Shown here piece after piece: positions 1 through 11,100 of a stretch of 64,000 nucleotides of DNA. The notes below the pieces were generated by a model. That model did no database searches, was not told the origin of the DNA, and worked only from the letters and a program-made list of their open reading frames with translations. The position numbers and the translations under genes were made by a program. Position 1 is the stretch's first letter. Each line of letters opens with the position of its first letter. The stretch comes from Pocillopora verrucosa (Eukaryota > Cnidaria > Anthozoa > Scleractinia > Pocilloporidae), in assembly GCF_036669915.1 (NCBI RefSeq), contig NC_089319.1, positions 18,721,885 to 18,785,884 of the forward strand, written 5' to 3'.

Positions 1-42
1 CCTAACCTAAAATTCTCTGAGATGAAAGTAAGGCATAACTGA
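1..42 (+). CDS. 3' end of a FReD gene (copy 0, partial)
   Basis: Only the last 13 codons and the stop of a fibrinogen-domain exon are inside the window. The frame ends in SEMKVRHN followed by TGA, the same ending as the five complete FReD genes downstream. The few visible codons (PNLKFSEM) match copy 3 (stop at 43062) and differ from copies 1, 2, 4 and 5. The rest of the gene lies to the left of the window. Confidence 0.85.
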   Translation, partial: PNLKFSEMKVRHN

Positions 43-769
43 ACAAAACTGCTATAGTCACCATAGTTCACCTTCAAGGATGCAAGGAACTCGACGAAGA
101 GATCTGGGCACTAACTAATGTAGCCTTTATAGAATTTGCAATGGCAACTCAAGTTGTCATGTAACGCCCAGTGCTGCGTGGCGTTACAACCAAAAACAGC
201 TGCGAAGGTGACTGAAATCCATTGATATATTATTAGCATAATAATATATTGACACATAATTTAGTCTTGCGCTAGGTTTTAAATATCGACACGAAATCGC
301 TTTCTTCAACTTGAAATGAAATGTGAAACCTTTCCTTCTAATGGTGATGTTTCATTAGCACCCCACGAACAGATGTCACACATTATAAACAGACGATCAT
401 GTTTAATCCTGTTTCAAGACACCAAGAGACCAAAACAAAGTGAAGCGATCAAAAGCAAACCTTGAAGTCACAGGCCAACCACGTTTCAAAAACTGTTATT
501 TACAAATGGTCTGGTTTTATAGCCGTGTTAGTGAAAAAGGCTTCTACTTTCTTGAAAATAAAAATCATAAAAAAGTGTTTGTAAAATAAAGCCTCGGCAA
601 CTTCCCTGAACTTTCAAGCATATCGTTATATCATACTAATTTAAAAGCCCACGAATATGTAACAAGTGCAAATCTAACTTGAAGACTCCACACTAAGTTT
701 CTTATACGTAAGTACTATTAGTGCCGATAAAGAGCTGTACAAGACAGTTTCTCTTATTGCCAAAATGAT
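43..769. other. FReD copy 0 3' flank / spacer
   Basis: No coding region is supported here. The stretch is the 3' untranslated and downstream flank of the copy-0 FReD gene. A candidate poly(A) signal AATAAA lies at 585-590, and equivalent signals occur about 550 bp after the FReD stop in other units. Compared with the spacer after copy 1, this spacer lacks about 0.9 kb (the counterpart of roughly 11950-12858). The same deletion is found in the unit starting at 43063, so those two spacers share a recent ancestor. Confidence 0.6.
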
Positions 770-1237
770 TTATTTGAGAGTAATAGTGCAGGCCTCACTG
801 CACTCACCCTGTCGTCCATTAACATCAGTAGCACGTACCAAGAAGTGGTACTTATTGCCGGGTGATAACTGAGTCAGAATGCAAGCTATAGGAAGCGTCA
901 ACGCCTTGACGACTCCAATCTTCTTCCACTGGTGAGGGTTCTCCGTTGTGCCGCCGTCCTGAAGGGCAAACAGTTGCTAGTTCATTGTAGGCGCGTGTCT
1001 CTCCTCAAGAGCCATGTACCACGACAAAACGATACCACTTGGAGCCACCGCTATGGAGACATTAGGTTTCGGAGGAGGGTCTTTAGTCTCTGTTGCAGGA
1101 GATACGGGGGATGTTGCCCTAAACTCGGCGGTAGACCCTGTTGGGGTCTTGTAGATAATTGTGAATAGCTTTGCAAGGCGAATAACAAAGGATAAAAGGA
1201 GTTTGAGTAGCCAATCAGAGCGCGCCTTCATTGCCAT
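770..1237 (-). pseudogene. ATF7IP-like fibronectin III exon, broken copy 1
   Basis: Read on the minus strand, this resembles the C-terminal FN3 domain of ATF7IP/MCAF1, the nuclear cofactor that works with SETDB1 and MBD1. Recognisable stretches are [36 protein letters not shown] and [11 protein letters not shown]. The reading frame has a TAG stop directly after APTMN, where copy 2 has a Tyr codon. Copy 1 keeps NKYHF in the domain, which copy 2 lacks through a 6-nt deletion. A possible splice donor (CAGG|GTGAGT) follows the NGRQG codons, so the last residues before the apparent stop at 770 may be intronic. No upstream ATF7IP exons were found, so this is a gene fragment. Confidence 0.7.
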
Positions 1238-1636
1238 CCACCGTTTAAAGTATAAACAAATTTCTAAATCAAATTCAATGGCAGATCTCTCCCTTCAAGG
1301 AAGGGGTGCCACTTATAAAACATTTTTCACAAAAAAAGCACCTTGTTACCTAGGTCTCACAGTCTTTGATTTTGCTTCCATCTTCCCTTTTATCCATTGT
1401 ATCATGAACCTGTACGTTTATTTTACACAGTCTTGAGACATGGTTTGAGGACCAATGCTAACCTGGGCTCAGTTGTTGGAGGGCTGATTAGTGCTAACCC
1501 AGGGTTCAGTTTTAATTCAGGTTTCCTTACTGCTTTGTTAAAAAGCCTTTTTTGGATAATTTTTTTTATTTTTTAAAAGGTATCCAATCATCAAATCGTA
1601 GACGAAACAAATTATAATGAATTTTCTTCTATAGCT

Positions 1637-1829
1637 TTAACCCTATAACTCTCAAGATCTGATTATTAATTTCCTCCTCTACCTGCTTAACATTTCCTTG
1701 TAAATTAGTTGCGAGAATTTGGTGTTAAATCAAGATAACAACTTCTACCTTCTCATTATTTGCTGGATAGTGCACAGATATTGTAAGGAGAAGTTACATG
1801 TGAATCACTTCTGGGAGTTTGAGGGTTAA
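1637..1829 (-). repeat. MITE-like element, TTAACCC termini (type 2)
   Basis: A segment of about 190 bp begins TTTAACCCTATAACTC and ends GAGTTTGAGGGTTAA, so its ends are inverted repeats. Near-identical copies lie at 27109-27305 and 44659-44855. A reverse-oriented relative lies upstream of FReD genes 2-5 (for example 19198-19409). It sits between the ATF7IP-like and NTHL1-like fragments and has no coding capacity. Confidence 0.6.
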
Positions 1830-2749
1830 GATCTGATATCAGATTTCACACTAACCATGAGGCTACCTCAACCCAGCTTTGCACAACATGGCCCAGGGCT
1901 AAAGACAAGGACAGCCTAAGTTAAAGTAAAACTTAATTTCCCCTTAAATCTTAGTGTCCTTTCTATCCTTTCTGGGTGAAAGTTTCTTCTTAGTTTCCTC
2001 CTCAGCTTTTCCTCTGCTCCTTCTTTAACCTTCATGACAGATCTTGGAGTTAAGACAGAACTTGCACATTGGACTTACAGGAAGACATGTCTGTTGACCA
2101 AATCCAACCAACAATACATTCAGTTCATCCCACTTCTCTCTGAGAAAACAGAAAAAGAGTTCAATAATTTAGTCTCTGAAGACATACACTCTAATTATTT
2201 AACTGTTGGTTATGGGTAAACAGCATATGATAGTCAAGGTTTGCTATGCATCTAGAGAATCTTGAACCTAGGTCTGAAAGTCCTTAAAGTTTTCCTTTTT
2301 GCATTCTGCTCCTTGAAAGTCAGGAAGGACCAAAAGCCTGTTTATTTCAGAATATTTGTAAAAGTTGTTTGGAACTTGCACAATAGCTGGGTCTCTAAAA
2401 TGTGGCAGTAAGTGAAAAGGCTTTGGCAAGGAAGGAGCAAAACACCTGGTGAAGAGAATTTGTGTAACTTGGTATCATTCAAAATCACTTTTCACCAGCT
2501 TTCTACAGCAATTCTAGTTTCCTCTGGCAGTTTAGTACGTTTTTTGACCCATCCTGGTCTGTTAGAAATTCTATGAACATGAGTATCAACTCCAGTTCCA
2601 GTCACTTGTCCCCAAGCCACATTCATGGTAATATGCACCATTTTTGGGCCCACACCTGGAAGTTTGCAGAAAGTGGAGCTATGCTATTGGTGAGAATATG
2701 GTGACAGAACAATAGTGTAGTTCCACTTTCTGCATATAAATCCACACAC

Positions 2750-2830
2750 AACCCACAATTCCTCCAATTGCTCTGATGAAGGGCTAATGCTCGAAATGTC
2801 AGCTTTTTTAGCCTTTAATTACGCCAGTCA
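2750..2830. repeat. dispersed repeat inside an NTHL1-like intron
   Basis: A block containing GATGAAGGGCTAATGCTCGA and AATGTCAGCTTTTTT abuts the helix-hairpin-helix exon. It recurs at the equivalent places in the other units (around 14780, 28250, 45290 and 54720). It looks like the fixed end of an interspersed repeat that replaced exon or intron sequence upstream of [10 protein letters not shown] cannot assign it to a named family. Confidence 0.45.
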
Positions 2831-3368
2831 ATTTTGCTTGTTGATGTTGTAAGAATGTTCTCTTTTGTTAACCCATAAGCCTTGAATTTTTCCATTGCAG
2901 CAAAAGTAACTTGGTCTTTTGTTTGACTTGACAGCATGAGGGAGATAAGTACTTGATATCAGACTGACAGCAAAAGTGAGGAGAGATGAACCATTGATAC
3001 TGGACTGTCTTAACCCTCTTTCCCCTAAGAGTGACTGGCTTCTAATTTCTCCTGACAGTTTCACCCTTGCATCTAATACTTAAAATCATGAAAATAAAGG
3101 AAATGATGTCCAATTCTAGAAGCTCCTGATTATCAAACAAATTCTCCTCATAAATTTCAGATGGTATGCAGCATAGTCAATTAGTTTTCATTGTTTGTGA
3201 TAGGACAATGGTAGAATTATACTAATATTTGTAAGCACTCTCTTTCTTCTGAACAAACTCTTCAGTTGAGTCTGATGATGTGGCAAGCTTAATCAGCAGA
3301 CTTTGTCTTCTGATTAGAAGGGAAATTTCAATCTTATATGCAAGGTAAGATTTCTGACTGGCTACTCT

Positions 3369-3580
3369 TTAACCCTTTACACACTAACATCAGTATGCAT
3401 ATTCTCCACACTGTTCTTTATACATTTCCCAAGGTGCTGACAGGGAGAATTTGTTTGCCAATAAAAAGGGTTCTTTCCTGATGACCATTTCCTTAATTCT
3501 CATGACCTTAATGAGTGATTCAGGAGTGATATTGTAGGGAGAAATTAGATGTTACTCATCCTTTGGGTTTAAAGGGTTAA
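3369..3580 (+). repeat. MITE-like element, TTAACCC/GGGTTAA termini (type 1)
   Basis: About 212 bp running from TTAACCCTTTACAC to TTTAAAGGGTTAA, with inverted-repeat ends of about 14 bp. Counterparts are at 15949-16160, 28847-29045 and 55860-56063. The internal motif CAGTATGCATATTCTCCACA recurs in reverse complement in the neighbour at 3912-4106, so the two are family members in opposite orientation. No coding capacity. Confidence 0.65.
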
Positions 3581-3911
3581 ATAAGAAACTTAAGAATGGT
3601 TGCCAGGATGAGGGTGTATCCTTACAACTTTTATCCCAGTAGCTCATACATGGAGATCTCTATTGTTGCAAGTGAGAAGAAAAGAAACCAAAATCATCAC
3701 AAAAAATTTGACAAATAAACATCAGTAAGGCAAGATATCTGAAAAAAGACTGGCCCAGTTGTCCAGGTTTTTATGAGGAGACCTCAACCTCATCCCAGGC
3801 TGCAGAGTATGGCAGATCTTGACACAATGCAGCAATTTTGGCATGTAATTGACTTTTAAAAGGGAACTTGTGCATGCACTGCCATACTCTGCAAACTGAT
3901 CCTCACCCACC

Positions 3912-4106
3912 TTAACCCTTAAGAGTGACTAAAATCTAATTTCTCATTACTCTATAACCCTTGAACTCTTGAAAAAAAAAGGAAATGATCACCAAGCAAA
4001 GAAGCTCCTGATTGGTACACAAATTCTCCTTGTCATTACCTTAGGATATGTGGGGAGAACAGTATGGAGACTATGCATACTATAATGTTGGGGTGTAAAG
4101 GGTTAA
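3912..4106 (-). repeat. MITE-like element, type 1, inverted copy
   Basis: Begins TTAACCCTTAAGAGTGACT and ends GGGGTGTAAAGGGTTAA. Its reverse complement aligns with the element at 3369-3580 through shared AAGGAGAATTTGT-like and TATGCATA motifs. A third, degenerate relative starts at 3009 (CTTAACCCTCTTTCCCC). Together they make the NTHL1-like introns repeat-rich and potentially able to form a hairpin. Equivalent inverted copies are at 16491-16704, 29381-29574 and 56394-56607. Confidence 0.6.
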
Positions 4107-4813
4107 ACATATAGCTGTTGAACTATTTTTCATTATTTATCATATAACTCAAATGAAAAGTGGGATGCAATCAATTGCTGGGGGTAAATGAATGTGTTGA
4201 CATTGACCAAGCAAAAAGTGGTAACATTTCTACACAGCCCCATCCTACCTCATGCATTAAGTTCTTGGATAGAGAAAACAATAACAAAAACATTACATTA
4301 CCATTAGGAAAACAGATTTATTTTACAACAGTATGGGGCTGTGCAGAAATTTTACCCAAAGCGTTTGTTCCTCTCATAAATCAGCTTAGTTGTATCCGAG
4401 GAGACCACTGTGTCGGATCTTCCCTTACCCCACCCCACTGGACTGCCAATTTCATCTCCTCTCACCTCTGGTGACTGGCTCTCATCAGCTGTCTTCTCGC
4501 ATCCTTGTGAATCAACTGGGGCATCGCGTGTTTTTCTTATTTCACGAATATTAGCCAGCTACTCTCTCCAGTTAAGAGGCTGCCAAGTTGAACCTTGTGT
4601 TTGTGCCGTGGACGTGTCTTTTTTACGCTTTTTGGCAGCAACATCTTCAGTTTTCTTGTCGTCCTTAGACGAGTCTTCTTCATGTCGCTTCTCGTATTCG
4701 ATTTTGATGTGCCTTCTTGGTTCCTTTTGGTTCGTTGACAAAGCTACGATTGCTTCTCTAGCCGCCGAGCGTGTTTGTCTTCCTTTTGAGGTGAAATACG
4801 GGGAAGCGCTCAT

Positions 4814-5640
4814 CCTGGAAATCCGTGAAAACAAACTGATCATATGTTTGAATCGTCAGTCTCCCCTGCATCTGCCTTAAACCAGTACTATTGTGAACAG
4901 TCCTTCCCGTTCTCGCCATGGAACGCTAATTTTGTCGGAAAAGTGATGTCACTCGACCAGCTGATTACGTAATTAGTCACTACATAAAAGCCGGAGATTT
5001 GCCGTAGAATAAAACAAAATAAAACTAATTCCCTATTAGCACATCCTCTCCATTGAATTTTCTCCACACTGAACCCAAAAGAGCAAAGAATAGGCGTCAA
5101 CAAGAGAATAGAACCTTACAATCTCTTGTTTGGCATCAAATACCATCTGATGAAATTTTACTGAAAATTTTGAGCTTAAGAAGTGTTCATGATTGAAATT
5201 TACACGAACTTGAGTGGCAAACACGAGAATAATGAAACATCAAAATTTTACCATATTAAAACAACAAACTAAATCAATGGTTTTAACAGAAAACCCATGT
5301 CACTTGCCTTTAGATGGGGCGGTTTCAGATGAAATGAATGAGATTGGAAGGGAGTCGTCTTTAGATCATGATTTAATGATAATTGACAAGAAGATTGCGC
5401 TGTTTTAAACCTTAGTTTCTACATGTTCGTCCGATTCAGTTAAATAGTGACTGAAAAAAGTAAGTTAAAAAAAGGCTTACTACACGAGATATAAATTTTT
5501 CCATCAATCTTCTATGGCGCTTTGATTTGTCTTTTCTCTTCCCCAGTGTTAACTCCAAAGGTCTTTTTCCGTCTCGCTGTAAATAATTTATTATGGAGTT
5601 CAAAAGTCAAAATAGGTGTTGTTTTCTTCCGTTTTAGGAT
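4814..5640. other. intergenic spacer upstream of the NTHL1-like copy 1
   Basis: This lies between the N-terminal NTHL1-like exon (minus strand) and the repeat field. It contains GATTTTGGCGG-like and TGATGTCACTCGACC-like sequence, with a palindromic TGACATCA-type core next to the presumed NTHL1 start, which could be a CRE-like promoter element; this is inference. A 64-residue frame at 5214-5408 is identical in unit 3 but broken in units 2, 4 and 5, and I do not regard it as a gene. Confidence 0.4.
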
Positions 5641-7150
5641 GAAGCATTTGCACATATGTCTTACCCGGTATATACTAAATAATTTATGTAGAGAGCTGTC
5701 TCACCTTATTTCTTCAAACTTTAATATAGAAGTACAATTTTTATTTATTTGTAAGTTTTTCCTTCTGAAAGTTTTATTTATGCTAAGATTGCGTTTTAAG
5801 CGATGTTTAGTCGATCGGTAGGATGTTAATGTTATTCCTGAAGGAACAGGACGAATCATCAAGCTCATAATTTGGAGTTTGCGTGCAGTTTGGAAGAAAT
5901 CAGTATTTATTTCACAAGGATTCAAATTGAGGTTTAGCGTCCTTTAGCGCCTTTGCGTATTTATGTATAAAGAGAATATACCCCTTACAGACTATACAAT
6001 TCGTACGTTGCGGGTCAGTATTATTCCGATATTTATCCGATCGTAATAACGTTATTCCTGAACCCAAACAGGAAGAAGCACCAAGCTCAGGATGTAAACT
6101 TTTTATTGCTGAGAGGTTACGTAGCAGGTGAATAAAAGAGATTGTCTAATAAACTAACTTTTAACCTCAGTATGCTTAATATAGCTGGGAACTGGACGTG
6201 CAATAACGAACAGTTTCTCAAGGACCTTCATGTTTTGGTCCCCCGTCTGCTTGCTTTGATGTTTATTTAAAGTAGCGCCTTCGCGCATTTATAGATAAAG
6301 GTTAAAAATAAATACCCCAGTCTCTACAATTCTTACATTGCGGGTCAGTACCTTTTCGCATCGGGACTTCAAATTTATATGTATATCTCGCCTGGCAAAT
6401 ACTTAATAATTTATGTAGAGGAGAGCTGACTCACGTTATTTCTTTAAATTTTAATAAAAGCAGAATTTTATTTATATGTAGTTTTTCTTTTGAAAATTTG
6501 TACGCTAAGCTTGCGTTTTGAACGATGTTTACCTGATCGCTTAAGTGTTATTCCTGAAAGTAGACAAAGTAAGGTCAGGGCTTAAACTCTTCAGAGATTG
6601 ATAAGAGGTTACTTTTAGTTTACCAAAAAGTTAGGTAAATTAACTTTTAACCTCAGTATGCTTAATAAAGCTGGCAACAAGACGTGCAATAACGAAGTTT
6701 CCCAAGGACCTTCATGTTTTGGCCCCCTGTTGGCTTGCTTTGATGTTAATTTAAAGTAGACTTGAATTCACGTTACGTGCGTTCTTTAGCGCCTTCGCAC
6801 ATTTATGTCTAAAGGTTTTAAATAAATACCCTATACAGTCTCTACAATTCTTACATTGCGGGTCAGTACTTTTTCGTATCAGGACTTCAAATTTATTCGT
6901 ATATCTCGCCTGGTAAGTACTTAATAATTCATGTAGATGAGAGCTGTCTCACGCTATTTCTTGAAATTTTATTAAAAGCGGAATTTTATTTATATGAAGT
7001 TTTTCTTTGGAAAATTTGTACGCTGAGCTTTCGTTTTGAACGATGTTTACCTGATTGCTAAAGTGTTATTCCTGAAAGTAGACAAAGTAAGGTCAGGACT
7101 TAAACTCTTCAGAGAATGATAAGAGGTTAAATAACGTGCATATGACATCA
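5640..7150. repeat. degenerate tandem repeat field upstream of FReD gene 1
   Basis: Three diverged copies of a block about 0.5-0.7 kb long follow one another. Landmarks recur in the same order: AATAATTTATGTAGA (about 5675, 6398, 6920), then GTTATTCCTGAA, then TTGCGGGTCAGTA (about 6008, 6338, 6855). The same field precedes the other FReD genes with different copy numbers. Short open frames here differ between units and carry no recognisable domain. Confidence 0.6.
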
Positions 7151-7414
7151 ATATGCTTTACCCATTAACTCCCCTAAGTGACTAACATGTAACTTCTCCC
7201 TGTAACATTCACGCGTTATCCAGCCAACATGTAATGACAATACTCAAACTCATCGAGTAGAAGTTTTAACTAGTCTTGATTTTACACCAAATTCTCGTGA
7301 CTTATTTACAAGGAAATGTGTAGCAGCTAGAGATTCTAGACATTCTACTATTATCTGGTTTTAAATTCTAGACTACTAAACCCAAGGGTAATTATTTGCA
7401 GGATAAAAGCTCCA

Positions 7415-7950
7415 CAAAACCCGGAAAACTGTTAAGTTAATTAATTCCATGGCAATTGAAAAGAAAAGAATGCTATAATTAGCGCACGAACAAGTTCAGT
7501 CAGTGAACCAATGTCGTGAAATGTTATCAATGTCTTCCTCAGAAAACCATTCTCACTTATTTTCCTTCCTTATACTGTTCAATCGTTCTTCAATAGAAAT
7601 GAAAGAGAATCCTTCATAAATATGTCAAATTTTGAAATTGATCGAGCTTTTAATAAAGAATGTTATTCGTGAGACTCCTGAAACAAAAAACCTAGAAAAC
7701 TGTTAAATTAATTAATTCCATGGCAATTTAAAAGAAAAAGAAGGCTATAATTAGCGCACGAACTGGTTCAGTCAGTGAACCAATGTCGTGAAATGTTATC
7801 AATGTCTTCCTCAGAAAACCATGCTCACTTATTTCCCCCCTTAAACCGTTTAATCTTTCTTCAATAGAAATAGAAGAGAATCCTCAATAAGTGTGTCAAA
7901 TTTTGAAGTTGATCGAGCTTTTAATAATTAATGTTATTCGCCAGTCTCCT
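7415..7950 (+). repeat. 269-bp direct repeat, two copies
   Basis: Two consecutive copies (7415-7683 and 7684-7950) each start near AAAACTGTTAA and ATTAATTCCATGGCAATT, continue through GGTTCAGTCAGTGAACCAATG and end in GATCGAGCTTTTAATAA. Unit 3 carries the same doublet at about 32805-33290 with a shortened first copy. Units 2, 4 and 5 carry one copy or rearranged parts. The palindromic GGTTCAGTCAGTGAACC lies within each copy. No genes. Confidence 0.6.
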
Positions 7951-8126
7951 GCTAAGTTTCTAGACCCTAACACATAAACAAACTGTGGATAAGAATTATT
8001 TTCACTCGAAAATTATTCATTTTCATGTCGACGCACTAGCGACTAATTGAGATCAAAGCTTCCTTATCACGACTTTATCTTGATCGTGAACTAATGCAAA
8101 AGCCGAGTGGAAGTAACCTGAAAACA

Positions 8127-11100
8127 ATGCAGCGACTCACTTTACTCTTCCATTCTCAGTTTCTCCTGTGCTGGAAGTTTGCAACTCCCTCAGCTCAAAG
8201 CCTAACAGGAACGTCGAACCCTGGTCGGTTGTCTTGTTTAAAAAGATCTGAAAATCCTGAAAAAGGTAAAGCTTGACTCAAACACGTAATATGCGCACCG
8301 TAAATAATGGCAAAAATAAATCTTAGACTACACAAAGAATAAAAAACTTGACGCAGATCCAATGTGAACCGAGAAGATTTGTCGAGACTATTTAATTAGT
8401 GGGGTTGAAGGTAATGTAATCGTAATGCGCTGACTTTAATTCATCAGTTACGACACAAGAAATTCAGTTTCGTATTTTAGCGAAAAACACCTAAATACCG
8501 AGTCGCGAGTCGAAGCACTTCAACTAACAAAGCATTCAGTTATTTTTCTCTTAACGTGAGTTAGTTTCAAGCTGTCAAATTCGGCTTTTCGTGTCGTGCA
8601 TTCCTCTCTGGTATCGCTTCGCTTGTAGCTGTAATGGAATAAAGTTAACTTCGCTCGAAAATCTCAGAGATGAACTCTTTTCACTTGTATGGTCACTTTT
8701 AGTAATGATGGAATTTTATTCACCTTCGAACGGATCTACTTCAAGTTAACGTGTTCCAGACACGATCAAACTAGAGTAAACCATGGCCGATGAGGATGAA
8801 TAGGAAGACCGGCGACCAAATTCGCTGTGATCGGAGTATAAAATCGTCTGATGAGTGGGAATCTTAATTATAGGGGTTTCCAGAATTAAGAACCAACAAC
8901 TTTGAAAGCTTGTGTATTCCCTTGTTGTGTATCGAAGAGTTGCGAACAGCCTAAGATAGAACTGGCCGAAATTTACGAAACTGAGACTGAGTAATTTTCG
9001 AAACATGAGAAAAATAATTCCATGTAAAAATATGTTAATATTTAAGCAATACTTTTCACTTCCTGTCGGTTTTCAGACGCAAAACTCACACGGGATGTTA
9101 CTGAGAACACAAGGAAAAGTTGTAAATCACGACCCGAGGGTGCATGATTACCAACGTTCCAAGTGCACTGACGCCTAAAAAAATGATAGAAAGTGCGCCT
9201 TCTAGCTTTTAAAAATGGAGCCCTGAGTTTACTAGTACAATGAACGATAGGCTTTCGATCAATCAAAGTGTTCCTAATATCTTATAAATTTTTACGATTT
9301 TCATCAAGTCCTCAATGTCCTCTTGATTTCTCTCTTTTTGTTTCCTGTAAGATATATCTTGAAGAAAACTCTCCTATATGACGATATGTTTGCATCTGTT
9401 TTAGGCTACACTCTGGTTAATCACGTGATTGCTACGCCCACTGTCACGTGCCCGATAGACTGTACGTGGGAATGCCTACGGGATGCACGCTGTCGATCGT
9501 TTAATTATGCAAACTCAGGGAAAACATGTGAATTAAGTGACCAATCAAAAGCGACAGCCCCAAATGACTTTGTTTTAAGAAAAGGCATCACTTACTACGA
9601 GCCAACGACACAGATGGTGAGTCATAGAAATTTACAGATCAGTTAGAAACTTAATCATCAGTGCTAAACCTACCAAGCGCAGGAACCTTTGAGGTCTTCG
9701 GTTTTTCAAATTCCATCTTCTGAGCAAGGTGGTGTCAAAATCATATCGAGAGGTCAAATAAATGCCTTTATCTCAGAGAACGGTATGGCTGCCTAAAACT
9801 GAACATTTACACAGAGCAGCGTTTGTAAGACCTTCATTTATAGCCCGAAACACAGTAAGTTGAAATGTGGTGGAACTCAGTGGGCGGGAGTACAATTCAG
9901 GCAGCAATCGGGCGAATGATTTGAAATTACGAGCAGGAACGAAAACTTTAATTTAAACATGCGCACATGAATTGATTCATATAGCAAATGTTCAGGTCGG
10001 AAGTCTAAACGTTGTTAGAAATATCGAATGCTTAATGCACTTCAGATATTTTTTTCCATTTTGACTGGCTAACTTTTGCTAAGTGCTTACAATTGGACAG
10101 GTGAAATCAAACAATTAGGACATGGAACAGCCAATCAAGCCGCAAATAAGAGCTGCTTTACTGATGAAAGAACCACTCATTCTCGAGAATTTTGTTATTG
10201 ACACAATTGATGTCATAAAATGCCTATTTTCTAGAAGGAAATCCTGGGCAAATATAATTTGCTCAAATAGAGACAAAATCGTTGCTCGATATACAAAACT
10301 TTGAAAATATCAAACTTCTATACTCATTTTGAAAGAGAAACGTTAGCTCTAAGAACGAGAATATATTTCAACCAAAGAAGGTATTGTCATGGTAAGTTTC
10401 GCCTCATAAAAGGATGAAAGTGCGTTTAACTATTCTTCCCATTTTCACCCAGGGAGGAAATAGACCTGTTTGCACCTCGGCTTTATGTCAAAATGGTGGA
10501 ACATGTGTTGACGCGTGTTGGAATCGCCGGATGTTCACGTGTGAATGTCGACAGGATTATAAAGGAGTGTACTGCGAAGAGCACAGCGGAGGTGGGTAAC
10601 TCGTGACTAAATAGAAGAGAAGAACACTTAAATTTGCGATAATTTTCTTTCAGCAACAAGTCTCATATTATGTTTCCTTTGTTCCCCGTACAGTGAGAAG
10701 CTGTCAGCAGCTGAAAACCCTAGGAGCGAATCAGAATGGCATTTATAAAATCAACCCAGATGGTCAAGGGGTCATAAACGTGTACTGTGACCAAACCACA
10801 GATGGAGGTGGGTGGACTGTGGTTCAGAGACGTTCCCGTCCATACAAGCAAAGCTTTAGACGAACGTGGGTAGAGTATCGAGTAGGCTTTGGCGACTTGT
10901 CCAAAGAATTCTGGATTGGAAACGACAACTTGCACCGAATAGCCTCTTCTGACAGCATTCTTCGAATAGATCTGCACCGAACCAACGGCCAAAAGGGATA
11001 TGCCAAATATGGTGGGTTTCGGGTAGCTGACGAAACAGAAAAGTATCGATGCGACATGACTTCGTACGAAGGAAACATCGGAAATGGGTTTTATGGTAAT

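Larger units (their letters stand above)
2025..4813 (-). pseudogene. NTHL1-like endonuclease III pseudogene, copy 1
   Basis: NTHL1 is the bifunctional DNA glycosylase/AP lyase that removes oxidised pyrimidines. Minus-strand exons, 5' to 3': N-terminal exon 4813-4466 (STWQPLNWRE, then VDSQGCEK); catalytic-domain exon about 2963-2829 ([16 protein letters not shown]); helix-hairpin-helix exon about 2669-2496 (KLPGVGPKM, then [15 protein letters not shown] with the catalytic Asp); C-terminal exon 2139-2025 with the [4Fe-4S] spacing C-x6-C-x2-C-x5-C. Lesions: a Gln codon of the N-terminal exon is TAG, the start of the LSSQTKD exon is out of frame with TGA, and the 3' part of that exon ([10 protein letters not shown] in other copies) is deleted. 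The exon that should encode the segment between GFWK and KLPG was not found in any unit. The family assignment is firm; function is not expected. Confidence 0.85.

Noticed and set aside
4160-4474. Plus-strand frame of about 104 codons, present also at 16758-17072 and 29628-29978
   Set aside because: Copies differ by many non-conservative residues, the frame is truncated in unit 5 and missing in unit 4, no domain is visible, and it overlaps the NTHL1-like exon and intron.
4410-4880. 156-codon plus-strand frame antisense to the NTHL1-like N-terminal exon
   Set aside because: The opposite strand carries the recognisable NTHL1 sequence.
5214-5408. 64-codon frame identical in units 1 and 3
   Set aside because: Units 1 and 3 are nearly identical here at DNA level; units 2, 4 and 5 have lost the frame. 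No domain.
6337-6867. Regular TTGCGGGTCAGTA repeats as a CRISPR-like or regulatory array
   Set aside because: Spacing is irregular (about 330-520 bp) and the whole surrounding block is duplicated, so it is ordinary degenerate tandem duplication.
8094-8126. Upstream in-frame ATG as the start of the FReD protein
   Set aside because: It is absent in gene 3 and followed by a stop in gene 4; the second ATG begins a good signal peptide in all copies.
10122-10304. 60-codon frame in FReD intron 2, similar in units 3, 4 and 5
   Set aside because: It lies between exons whose phases join correctly without it; no splice sites in phase and no domain.
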